A DNA stretch of 11,455 nt from Paracoccaceae bacterium (GTDB taxonomy: Bacteria; Pseudomonadota; Alphaproteobacteria; Rhodobacterales; Rhodobacteraceae). Both the position numbers and the translations under genes were made by a program. Shown piece after piece: positions 1 through 6,950 of this stretch (the first letter of the stretch is position 1; each line of letters opens with the position of its first letter). The stretch is from contig JAMWZF010000071.1 in the NCBI GenBank assembly GCA_024304875.1, positions 1-11,455 of the forward strand, given 5' to 3'. A model generated the notes under the pieces. It had not been told where the DNA came from. It searched no databases and saw only the letters and a program-made list of their open reading frames with translations.

Positions 1-202
1 TGGCGGCGGCAGCCTTGGTGTAGGTGAGGCACAGGATGCGCGAGGGTTCGGCGCCACGCAGGAGCAGCCGGATGACCCGCTGGGCAAGCACGTGCGTCTT
101 GCCCGATCCGGCATTGGCCGACACCCAGACGTGATCGCCCGGATCGGCGGCGAGGATCTGGCGCCGAGTGGCCTCGTCGGGGATGGGGCGGGCGACGGTC
201 AT
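1..202 (-). CDS. addA: AddA helicase-nuclease subunit, N-terminal fragment (runs off left edge)
   Basis: Only the first 67 codons are in the window; the gene continues beyond position 1. AddA is the UvrD-like helicase plus RecB-family nuclease subunit of AddAB, which processes double-strand DNA ends for RecA-dependent repair in the cytoplasm. The visible part carries the Walker A motif ANAGSGKTHVL at residues 29-39, with K35 and T36 as the ATP-binding pair. It is followed by CLTYTKAAAA (58-67), the Ia-type motif typical of alphaproteobacterial AddA. The start is an ATG at 202-200 whose bases overlap the addB stop codon (ATGA, 4-nt overlap), as expected for translational coupling of two subunits needed in equal amounts. 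It is the last visible gene of the minus-strand operon. Identification is firm from motif and context; the helicase and nuclease domains cannot be inspected here. Confidence 0.95.
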   Translation of the reverse strand, partial: MTVARPIPDEATRRQILAADPGDHVWVSANAGSGKTHVLAQRVIRLLLRGAEPSRILCLTYTKAAAA

Positions 203-3120
203 GCGAGGTCCACCGGCTCGGGCGGGTCGGTGACGGCCCATTCGCCGAGGCGGGACAGATGATCGTAGTCCCGTTCCTCCCGGTCGGTCAGCGCGGCGAT
301 CCGGGCGGTGAAGCCGCGGGTGCGCGTCTGCCAGGCCAGCATCAGGTCGTCCGCCTCCTGCCAGACCCTCTCTGGCGGATGGTCGTCCAGCGGCGCCGGC
401 CGTTCGATCGGCGATGATCCCAGTCCGACGTAGGCCGCGTAGGCCGTCCGCACCGGACCGAGGTCCGCGAAGGCGCCGCGCTCGGCCATCGCGGAGAGGA
501 GGAGAAGCTGCGGATTGAACACCGCCTGCTGATCGGGCGAGGGCGGAGCGCCGGTCTTGTAATCGTAGATGACAGCCTCGCCAGCCGGGGTGCGGTCTAT
601 CCTGTCGGGCTTGCCGACCAGGGTGACACCGGACCGGGGCAGAACTGTGTCCGATTTCGCCTCGAAGGCATGGGGGCAGCCGCGCGTGCGGCGCTGCACT
701 TCCGTCATCAGGAACCAGTCCGCCACCCGTTCGATCCGGCCGAGCCAGAGCGCGCGCGCGGTGGGCCAGGGGCAGGTCGCCAGCAGGACCTCGGACGCGA
801 TGGACAGGAATACCGCGCGGGTCGCCGGATCCGCGGGATCGTGTTCCTCGCGCACGAACCGCTCCATCAGCCCGTGCACGACGATGCCGCGCAGCAGTGC
901 ATCGGCCTCGCGCTGCAAGGGGAACAGCGCGTTCAGGCCCAGCACCTTTCGTGCGTAGATAGCATAGGGATCGCGGGTCAGGCCCTCGATCTCGGTCACG
1001 GAATAGCGCATCGGGCGCGCCCCGTCGGGCGGGCGGGGCGACGGCCGCCGTTCCTTGGGCACGGGATCGAGGGGCCGGTCCCGAACCGTGGCCAGCCAGG
1101 CATTGCCCCGCTCCTGCATGCCGGTGAGCAACGTCTTGTCCGGCAGGCCGCCGAGCAGGTTGGTCAGTCGGCTGACCCAGCGCGAGGGCACGGTCTGCGC
1201 ATCGTCAGACCGCACGGAGCGGGTGATCCAGACCTCCCGCGCGCCCATCGCCTGCTGGTAGTCGTGCGCCGAAAGGCCGATCCGCCGTTCGGGGAGGAGA
1301 AGACCGGCCGCCCGGCGCATCTGCCGGTTCAGCCAGGGGTCCGCGGCCGGGATCTCGGGCCAGATTCCTTCGTTCATCGAGCCGAGAATGACGAGGTCCG
1401 CGCTCTGCACCCGTGCCTCGAGCGTGCCCCAGATCCGGATCAGCGGATGGCCGGCGTCCCGATCCCGGACCTCGCCGTCCGACAGGATGCGCGTGATCAG
1501 CGCGGCGTAGTCCGTCTGATCGAGGGCCTCGGCGGCGCCGGCGTGCTGGCGGAGGTCCTCGATCCGGGAGAGCGCGCTGCGGCCCGCCGCCTCGGCCCAG
1601 AGTTCGGCGCTGCCCGGGGCACCGGGGCCCGCGGCGGCGCGTTCGGCCAGGTCGAGATGATGGGTCAGTCTCTGTTCCAGCCCGATTTGGCCGTCCGGCG
1701 CAGGCCAGGAAGCAATCAGGTCGATCACCCAGGTCGCCCAGGCGATGCGCTCCGCCTCCTGCTTCGCGGCCCATTCGCGCATCGCGGCGGCGTCCGGATA
1801 GGGCACCCCCGTCCGCCGAAGCCACAGCTCGAGTTCGCGGGTCAGACGGAGATGCGCGCCACGCTCGGTTCCGCCGGTGGCCACCAGCGGATGTTTCAGG
1901 ACGATCAGCAGCGTCTCGGCCGTCAGCGAGCCGGTCATCCCGTCCAGCAGGTGCAGGAGCAGCCGTGCGGGCGGCGACTGGGCGAGGGGCGTCCCGGCGC
2001 TGTCGTCCGGCACGATGTCCCATCGGTCGAGCGCGGCGGCCACCTGACGGGTCAGTTGACGGTCCGGCGTGACGAGAGCCGCGGACTGACCGTCCTCCGC
2101 AGCCTTTCGAAGGCGGAGGGCGATGACCTCGGCCTCTTCCCTGCGGCTTCCGGCGATCACGACGGTCATGTCCGCGCAGGCGGTTTCGAGGTCCCGCAAT
2201 CGCGGGGCTTCCTCGAGCCACTGGTCGGTCACCGGGGCGGGCCGCAGGGACAGGGAGACCAGCGCATTGCGCGCGGGCACCGGCGGGGCGGTTGCGGTCC
2301 ATCGGCCGATGTCGCGGGCGGAAAGACCGAGCCGGTCCATCAGGTGCCGGAACCGGTATTGCGGGTGGTCCTCGGAGAGGGCGGGGTCGTCCATGCCCGA
2401 CCAGACGTGTTCGGGCATGTCGGTGTCGAATCCGGGCAGGATCACCGCCCCCTGGGGCAGGCGCGCGACGGCGTCCATGAAGACGGAGGTGGCCCCCCGG
2501 GACCCTGTCGACCCCACCAGCAGGATCGGGTGGTCCGGGGGCCTGGTGGCCCATTGATCGGCGAGCCGCAGTGCAACGGCGCGGAGCCGGGCCTCGACAT
2601 CGGGCATCGCTTCGGTCGACTCGACGAAGCGCGCGACCACATCGACGAAGTTGAGTGTCCGCAGCCAGTGGCCGGATGTATCGGGGACCTCGATCGCCGA
2701 CACGTCGGCCGGGCTGACCCCCTCGCCATGCATCTCCTCGAACAGACGCGCGAGGCTGTCGGCAAGGTCGAAGGCGGCGCTGGCGGGCGCGATGTCGGGT
2801 TCGCGGGCGATCAGCGCCTTGACCAGTTGCATGAGTTCGAGCCGGCGCCGGAGCGGGGGCAGGGGCAGCGGCACCCCCGGTACCGGGTCGAGCGCCACCT
2901 CCGACAGCACCCGGATCCGCGGGTGCAGCCGGGCCGGCCCCTCCGCCAGGCAGTCGCGCATGCGCCGTTGCAGGCGGCGGGTGTTGGTCACGATCAGGGT
3001 TCTCGCCAGCGCGTCGGGCTGGCCCTCGGTGCGGGCGACAAGGCCGGCGATGACCTGGCGGGCAAAGTCCGTTCCGGGCGGCAGGCCGAAGACACGGGGG
3101 CGGTCCGACCTCTCAAACAT
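199..3120 (-). CDS. addB: AddB, nuclease subunit of the AddAB double-strand break repair complex
   Basis: This 973-aa protein is the partner of AddA in end resection and recombinational repair. The C-terminal RecB-type nuclease domain is clear: RGIVVHGLMERF at about 744-755 (H749), GKPDRID at 836-842, IYDYKTG at 851-857 (D and K of the catalytic core) and Q871 in NPQLLLL. The N-terminus VFGLPPGTDF sits where a helicase would have Walker A but lacks GKT, and no Cys cluster follows the nuclease motif. It therefore matches the alphaproteobacterial AddB type rather than the Bacillus iron-sulfur type. The frame is open back to 3177, but the ATG at 3120 is preferred. It gives MFERSDRPRVFGLPPG, overlaps the upstream nucleotidyltransferase by only 8 nt, and avoids a 65-nt overlap coding for an unlikely Pro/Ser-rich leader. 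No strong Shine-Dalgarno is visible, consistent with coupled translation. Confidence 0.95.
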   Translation of the reverse strand: MFERSDRPRVFGLPPGTDFARQVIAGLVARTEGQPDALARTLIVTNTRRLQRRMRDCLAEGPARLHPRIRVLSEVALDPVPGVPLPLPPLRRRLELMQLVKALIAREPDIAPASAAFDLADSLARLFEEMHGEGVSPADVSAIEVPDTSGHWLRTLNFVDVVARFVESTEAMPDVEARLRAVALRLADQWATRPPDHPILLVGSTGSRGATSVFMDAVARLPQGAVILPGFDTDMPEHVWSGMDDPALSEDHPQYRFRHLMDRLGLSARDIGRWTATAPPVPARNALVSLSLRPAPVTDQWLEEAPRLRDLETACADMTVVIAGSRREEAEVIALRLRKAAEDGQSAALVTPDRQLTRQVAAALDRWDIVPDDSAGTPLAQSPPARLLLHLLDGMTGSLTAETLLIVLKHPLVATGGTERGAHLRLTRELELWLRRTGVPYPDAAAMREWAAKQEAERIAWATWVIDLIASWPAPDGQIGLEQRLTHHLDLAERAAAGPGAPGSAELWAEAAGRSALSRIEDLRQHAGAAEALDQTDYAALITRILSDGEVRDRDAGHPLIRIWGTLEARVQSADLVILGSMNEGIWPEIPAADPWLNRQMRRAAGLLLPERRIGLSAHDYQQAMGAREVWITRSVRSDDAQTVPSRWVSRLTNLLGGLPDKTLLTGMQERGNAWLATVRDRPLDPVPKERRPSPRPPDGARPMRYSVTEIEGLTRDPYAIYARKVLGLNALFPLQREADALLRGIVVHGLMERFVREEHDPADPATRAVFLSIASEVLLATCPWPTARALWLGRIERVADWFLMTEVQRRTRGCPHAFEAKSDTVLPRSGVTLVGKPDRIDRTPAGEAVIYDYKTGAPPSPDQQAVFNPQLLLLSAMAERGAFADLGPVRTAYAAYVGLGSSPIERPAPLDDHPPERVWQEADDLMLAWQTRTRGFTARIAALTDREERDYDHLSRLGEWAVTDPPEPVDLA

Positions 3121-3802
3121 GGTCCGACTCGGGCAGGAGGGACCGGGCGAGCGGAATGCTCTCGGGCCGGCCGACATCGCACCAGCGCCCGGAGTAGGAC
3201 ACGCCGTGCAGACGACCGTCCCGCTCGAGCGCGTTCCAGACCGTGTTGAGCGAAAAGATGTCTTCCTCGATCGGGTCGAGGGCAGCCCCGGCGATGATCT
3301 GCGCCCCGGAGTAGATGAGACCCGGCCCGCGCGTCAGGCCGCCGGTCGGCCCGAGGCGGAAGTCCCCGGCGCCCCGGTGCCCGATGCCTTGGCCCGGAGG
3401 GATGAGCAGCAGGAGGGCATCCATCCGGTCCGGGTCCCAGGCCCCGGCAAGCACCTCGAAGGGGTTGGGCCCCTGCCATATGGCATCGGTGTTCATGGTG
3501 AAGACGGGCCCAGGACCGAGCAGCGGCAACGCCTTGCGCAGCCCGCCGCCGGTGTCCAGAAGCGTCTCTGACTCGTCCGAAACGGCGATGTCCTGCCCGG
3601 CTAGGTGATCCCGGATCATCTGACCGCGATAGTGCACGTTGACGACCCTGCGCCGCAGTCCGGCCGCCCGGCCGAGGTTCAGCGCGTGGTCCAGCAGGGT
3701 CACTCCGCCGACCCGGACGAGCGGCTTGGGGCGGTCATCGGTCAGGGGGCGCATCCGGGTCCCCAGCCCCGCGGCGAAGAACATCGCCGCATCAGGCGTC
3801 AT
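3113..3802 (-). CDS. murU: MurU-type sugar-1-phosphate nucleotidyltransferase
   Basis: A 229-aa Rossmann-type nucleotidyltransferase (NTP_transferase family). The nucleotide-binding signature GLGTRMRPLTDDRPKP lies at residues 12-27, ETLLDTGGGLRKAL at 79-92, the metal-binding NTDAIW at 104-109 and WCDVGRPES near the end (207-215). MurU couples UTP to N-acetylmuramate-1-phosphate to give UDP-MurNAc in the peptidoglycan recycling route that bypasses de novo synthesis. The preceding gene is an AmgK-like kinase that would make its substrate, as in the amgK-murU pair of pseudomonads. The start ATG at 3802 overlaps the kinase stop by 11 nt. An alternative Met at residue 7 would shave the first strand and is less likely. 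Sequence alone does not exclude another hexose-1-phosphate specificity, such as a mannose-1-phosphate guanylyltransferase-like enzyme; the MurU assignment rests mainly on the pairing. Confidence 0.75.
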   Translation of the reverse strand: MTPDAAMFFAAGLGTRMRPLTDDRPKPLVRVGGVTLLDHALNLGRAAGLRRRVVNVHYRGQMIRDHLAGQDIAVSDESETLLDTGGGLRKALPLLGPGPVFTMNTDAIWQGPNPFEVLAGAWDPDRMDALLLLIPPGQGIGHRGAGDFRLGPTGGLTRGPGLIYSGAQIIAGAALDPIEEDIFSLNTVWNALERDGRLHGVSYSGRWCDVGRPESIPLARSLLPESDHV

Positions 3803-4760
3803 GGGGGGCGACCCGGTCGAGAAGAGGAGATGCGGCCCGTTCGATGCCGATCAGCTCGGGATGGCTGAGGTCCCGGGCCAGCAGACGTCCGAGGTGAGGC
3901 AGGAAGCCGAGGTATTTCGACTTGCCGTCCCGCCGCGCGAGCCTGTGGAACACGCCGAGGATACGCAGGTTGCGCTGAACGCCCTGGATCGCGAGCGCGG
4001 CGTGAAGGTCCGGGACCGTCGTTCCGGTCAGGGTGGCGAACCGGTCGATGGCAGCCGAGGAGGCCGCCTCGCTCACATCGCGCCGGACGTCGCGCAGGAG
4101 GGAGGCGAAGTCGTAGGCGGGGTGCGCCAGAACCGCGTCCTGAAAGTCCAGAAGACCGAAGCGCAGAAGGCCGGCGCCGTCGGCGCACAGGACGAGGTTC
4201 TCGGCGTGGAAATCGCGCAGGGCCATGACCGAGGCCTGCGGAGTCAGGCGGCGAAGGGCGAAATCGAGCTCGGCAAGGACGGTCTCCTTCTCGCTCACGC
4301 TGCCGGGCAGCCACTCTGCCACCTCCACCACGAGCCGGACTCCCTCCGTGGGATCGAGCACCGAAAGCCCCGGCGCCGGCGTGTAGGCCTGGAGATGCGC
4401 GAGAAGCTCGGCGGCCCCGGTGTAGAGCGCAGTCTCGTCCGACGGTCGGGCGACCAGATGGGTGGCAAGCAGGGCGTCGCCGAAATCCTCCATCACGATC
4501 AGGCCGAGGTTTGCATCGGCGTGGTCGATCCGGGGCGCCCGCAGGCCGATCTTCGACAGATGCGCGCCGATCCGCAGGAAGGGCGCGATGTCCCCGACGG
4601 CCGCGGGCGGGGCGTCCATCAGGATGCGGGTCTCTCCCGCGGGGCCGAAGAGCCTTTCGTACCGCCGGCGCGAGGCGTCGCCGGCCAGCGCCGCCCTGTC
4701 CCAGCCCCGCCATGCGGTGCCGGCCAGCGCCGCGTCGATCTGCGCCGCCCGATCAGTCAA
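3792..4760 (-). CDS. amgK: AmgK-type N-acetylmuramate/N-acetylglucosamine anomeric kinase (APH family)
   Basis: A 322-aa aminoglycoside-phosphotransferase-fold kinase. The glycine/nucleotide loop is LAGDASRRRYERL at 25-37 and the hinge LIVMEDFGD is at 87-95. The catalytic loop is LRDFHAENL at 181-189 (D183, N188), and the metal-binding LLDFQDA is at 203-209 (D205), followed by HPAYDFASLLRDVRRDV. AmgK phosphorylates the anomeric carbon of recycled MurNAc or GlcNAc, feeding the MurU-type enzyme encoded next. The start codon is TTG at 4760-4758, inside the end of tsaE (8-nt overlap). The residues it adds, up to GDASRRRY, are the usual family N-terminus, and the next Met (48) lies beyond the nucleotide loop, so TTG is favoured despite being rare. 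Resistance-type aminoglycoside phosphorylation is unlikely given this conserved housekeeping context. Confidence 0.75.
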   Translation of the reverse strand: MTDRAAQIDAALAGTAWRGWDRAALAGDASRRRYERLFGPAGETRILMDAPPAAVGDIAPFLRIGAHLSKIGLRAPRIDHADANLGLIVMEDFGDALLATHLVARPSDETALYTGAAELLAHLQAYTPAPGLSVLDPTEGVRLVVEVAEWLPGSVSEKETVLAELDFALRRLTPQASVMALRDFHAENLVLCADGAGLLRFGLLDFQDAVLAHPAYDFASLLRDVRRDVSEAASSAAIDRFATLTGTTVPDLHAALAIQGVQRNLRILGVFHRLARRDGKSKYLGFLPHLGRLLARDLSHPELIGIERAASPLLDRVAPHDA

Positions 4761-5208
4761 GGCAGGCCCCGATCCGGCTGTCCCAGACCTCGGGCCCCGT
4801 CGCGGTGACGCGGTGTCCCTCGGCCCCGGCGTCGAAGGACAGCGACAGGGCCCCGGCGGGTCCGGCGCCCTGCAACCGATCGGACCATTCGATCAGGCAG
4901 ATCGCCGAGCCGAGCGCGGCGTCGAGGCCCAGCTCCGCGACCTCGTCCGGGTCGCCGAGGCGATACAGATCGGCGTGCCAGATTTCCACGTCCCGGGCGG
5001 CGTATGTCTGGACGAGCGTATAGGTGGGGGAGGGCACGTCGATCTCCGCTCCCATGCGGGCGCGTATCACGGCACGCGCAAAACTCGTCTTGCCGGCTCC
5101 GATCTCGCCGGACAGCAGGACCGTGTCGCCGGCCATCAGGCGCGCCGAGATGCAGGCGGCAAAGGCCTCGGTGGCGGTCAGGTCGGGCAGGACGCGGCTG
5201 CGGAACAT
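4753..5208 (-). CDS. tsaE: TsaE, tRNA t6A biosynthesis ATPase
   Basis: A 151-aa protein of normal TsaE length. TsaE is the small ATPase that works with TsaB-TsaD to make N6-threonylcarbamoyladenosine at position 37 of ANN-decoding tRNAs, in the cytoplasm. The P-loop GEIGAGKT is at residues 34-41. The family motifs VPSPTYTLVQTY (58-69), IWHADLYRL (76-84) and IEWSDRL (106-112) follow in the expected order. The frame is open to 5418, but the extra 70 residues are Arg/Gly-rich and lie antisense-like within the end of the PAS gene. The ATG at 5208 gives the standard MFRSRVLPDLTATEAFA start. A 47-nt gap separates it from the upstream PAS gene, and its 3' end overlaps the kinase gene by 8 nt, so it is probably co-transcribed with both. 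Confidence 0.95.
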   Translation of the reverse strand: MFRSRVLPDLTATEAFAACISARLMAGDTVLLSGEIGAGKTSFARAVIRARMGAEIDVPSPTYTLVQTYAARDVEIWHADLYRLGDPDEVAELGLDAALGSAICLIEWSDRLQGAGPAGALSLSFDAGAEGHRVTATGPEVWDSRIGACLD

Positions 5209-5255
5209 GGCGCCACGATAGGTCCCCCGCCGGCACCCGCAAGCCCCGAAGAGCC

Positions 5256-6854
5256 TCAGCCGTGCCGCGCCAGTCCGAGCAGCGGCCTGTCGTCCACGCT
5301 TCCCTGCCCCCGGGCCCGGTCGACGTGGCGGAAGGCTGCCATGGTGGCCCCTCCCGCCAGTGGGACGAAGCGGCAGGCGACAGTCCGACCGTCGGTCATC
5401 TGCACCGTTTCGGACCATTCCGCCCGGTCGCGCCGATCGAGCGCGAAGTCACGCACGTCGCCCCAGGCCGGGGTCGGGACTGTGGCCTCGCGCCACCGGG
5501 CCAGCGAATCCTTGAGGTCCAGATCCGTCAGCTGATCTTGCGGCATCGGCACATTCCACATCCGGCAGTAGTGCCTGTTCGCGGCAACCTGCGTTCCGCT
5601 TGCGGAAAAGACGACCACGGCCTCCTCGATGTTGTCGATCACGCTCTGCCCGAATTCGAGTTCCGACCGGAACCGGCGGGTGAGAGAGACCTCGGCGGTG
5701 ATGTCCTCGAACAGGAAGGCGATGGCGCCGTCGGGATGGGGCCGGCCCGTCACCCGGAAGGTCTGTCCAGAAGGCAGGACCCAGCTTTCGCAATAGGTGC
5801 CGTCCTTGGCGGCGTTTTCGAGCGCCGCCATCTGGTCGCGCCAGCTGGAATAATCCTTCGGCTCCGGCAGGATCCGCGACTCGCGCATCCGGTCGAGCAC
5901 CGAGTGGATCACGGGCCGGGCGCTGAGGAACTCGATCGGCAGGTCGGTCATGTCGAGGAAGGCCGGATTGAACAGGACGAGGCGCCGCCTGCGGTCGAAG
6001 ATCATGAGGCCGGTGCTGAGATCCGCGAAGGTCTTGGTCAGGGTCTGGACGAATTCCCTCTGCGCCCGTTCGGCGCGGACGACACCGTTGGCGTCCACCG
6101 CGAAGTGAACGGATTCGGTCCCGCGGCGCAGGCTCGTCACCTCGTACCAGGCGACCTCGGATTCCTTCTCGACGACACCTGAGAGGGGCACCCGGCGGCG
6201 GGTCGGCTCGCCATGGAGGGGGGCGGCGCGGATCTGGTCGAAGATGTGCCGGGGCGGCCAGGTCGGCAGTTCGCCGTTCGCCGTGCCCCCACTGCTCATC
6301 GCAAGGTCCAGATAGGCGCGGTTGGCCCAGGTTATGTCGCCCGATGGATCGAGCTTCCAGATCAGCTGGGGCGCGTCCTCGGCCAAGGTCCGCAGGGTTT
6401 CGAGCTCGTCCTCCATCGCCGCGATGGCCACCGTGTCGACCTGGTCCGACGCCTGGTCCGTGGCCGGTACAAGGACGATACGGACCAGGCCGTCCCAATG
6501 CTCGGCCTCGAGCGCAAGAGCACCGCCCTCCTCGCGCAGGGAGATGCATTGCCGATCGGCCAGGCCGGCCATCTGTGACGGAAGCTCGGGAAAGGTGGGG
6601 CGAAGCACGGAACAGACCCGATCCCAATCGCTGCCGGTCCGCGCCGCCTGGCCCAGAAGCCGCCGTGCGGAGGGCGTTGCGTCGATCAGGTCCTCGCCGT
6701 CGAACAGGAAGGCGGCCCGGTCCTGCACCTCGACGAGAAGCTGGCGCGCGGTTTGCCGCCGCCGGCCGAACAGGGTGGCGGCCAGGACCAGAAGCGCCAC
6801 CGCGACCGCCGAGCCTGCCACCACGGCGGCGAGGTATTCTGCAAATTCCGGCAT
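5256..6854 (-). CDS. Membrane-anchored multi-PAS sensor protein lacking a kinase domain (possibly DivL-like)
   Basis: A 532-aa protein from the preferred ATG at 6854. One N-terminal membrane helix (about 8-29, AAVVAGSAVAVALLVLAATLF) is followed by basic FGRRRQ, placing the rest in the cytoplasm. At least three PAS-like repeats follow: APQLIWKLDPSGDITWANRAY (about 161-181), LSTGLMIFDRRRRLVLFNPAF (about 279-299, PAS_7-like) and IEEAVVVFSASGTQVAANRHY (about 409-429). FEDITAEVSLTRRF before the third resembles a PAC end. No HisKA, HATPase, GGDEF or receiver domain follows, and only 47 nt separate the stop from tsaE, so no kinase domain has been lost to a simple frameshift. From memory, Rhodobacter capsulatus has a PAS protein called DivL, acting on CckA-ChpT-CtrA, near its reg genes. 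This gene is a candidate homologue, supported by a CtrA-type box upstream. The alternative ATG at 6890 adds MKPWANQRRARG but lies 16 nt from that box and has no Shine-Dalgarno, whereas the 6854 ATG follows AAGGGGC. Confidence 0.85.
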   Translation of the reverse strand: MPEFAEYLAAVVAGSAVAVALLVLAATLFGRRRQTARQLLVEVQDRAAFLFDGEDLIDATPSARRLLGQAARTGSDWDRVCSVLRPTFPELPSQMAGLADRQCISLREEGGALALEAEHWDGLVRIVLVPATDQASDQVDTVAIAAMEDELETLRTLAEDAPQLIWKLDPSGDITWANRAYLDLAMSSGGTANGELPTWPPRHIFDQIRAAPLHGEPTRRRVPLSGVVEKESEVAWYEVTSLRRGTESVHFAVDANGVVRAERAQREFVQTLTKTFADLSTGLMIFDRRRRLVLFNPAFLDMTDLPIEFLSARPVIHSVLDRMRESRILPEPKDYSSWRDQMAALENAAKDGTYCESWVLPSGQTFRVTGRPHPDGAIAFLFEDITAEVSLTRRFRSELEFGQSVIDNIEEAVVVFSASGTQVAANRHYCRMWNVPMPQDQLTDLDLKDSLARWREATVPTPAWGDVRDFALDRRDRAEWSETVQMTDGRTVACRFVPLAGGATMAAFRHVDRARGQGSVDDRPLLGLARHG

Positions 6855-6904
6855 GCCCCTTGCCCGTCGCTGGTTTGCCCAAGGCTTCATCTTGCGGAGC
6901 GAAT

Positions 6905-6921
6905 GGTTAATTCCCGGTTAA
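6905..6921 (-). promoter_or_regulatory. Consensus CtrA-binding site upstream of the PAS gene
   Basis: Read on the minus strand the site is TTAACCGGGAATTAACC, an exact match to the full CtrA consensus TTAA-N7-TTAAC. I noticed no other paired TTAA in this GC-rich window. It lies in the gap between the regB stop and the PAS gene, oriented toward the PAS gene. The core is 52 nt upstream of the ATG at 6854 and 16 nt upstream of the ATG at 6890. CtrA sites commonly overlap the -35 region, which would put transcription initiation near or past 6890 and favours the downstream start. The motif match is direct; binding and the target gene are inferred. Confidence 0.6.
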
Positions 6922-6950
6922 GCGCAGGGCAGGCGGGTCGCGCGCCGGGA

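Noticed and set aside
3121..3177. Upstream extension of addB to the ATG at 3177
   Set aside because: It would overlap the nucleotidyltransferase by 65 nt and encode a low-complexity Pro/Ser/Arg leader absent from the family start.
670..3249. Long open frame on the plus strand opposite addB (about 860 codons)
   Set aside because: It is antisense to a clear addB, is dominated by Gly/Arg/Pro/His/Gln as expected for a shadow frame in high-GC DNA, has no recognisable domain, and also crosses into the nucleotidyltransferase gene.
5209..5418. N-terminal extension of tsaE to 5418
   Set aside because: The 70 extra residues are Arg/Gly/Pro-rich and lie over the 3' end of the PAS gene; TsaE proteins are about 150 aa, matching the start at 5208.
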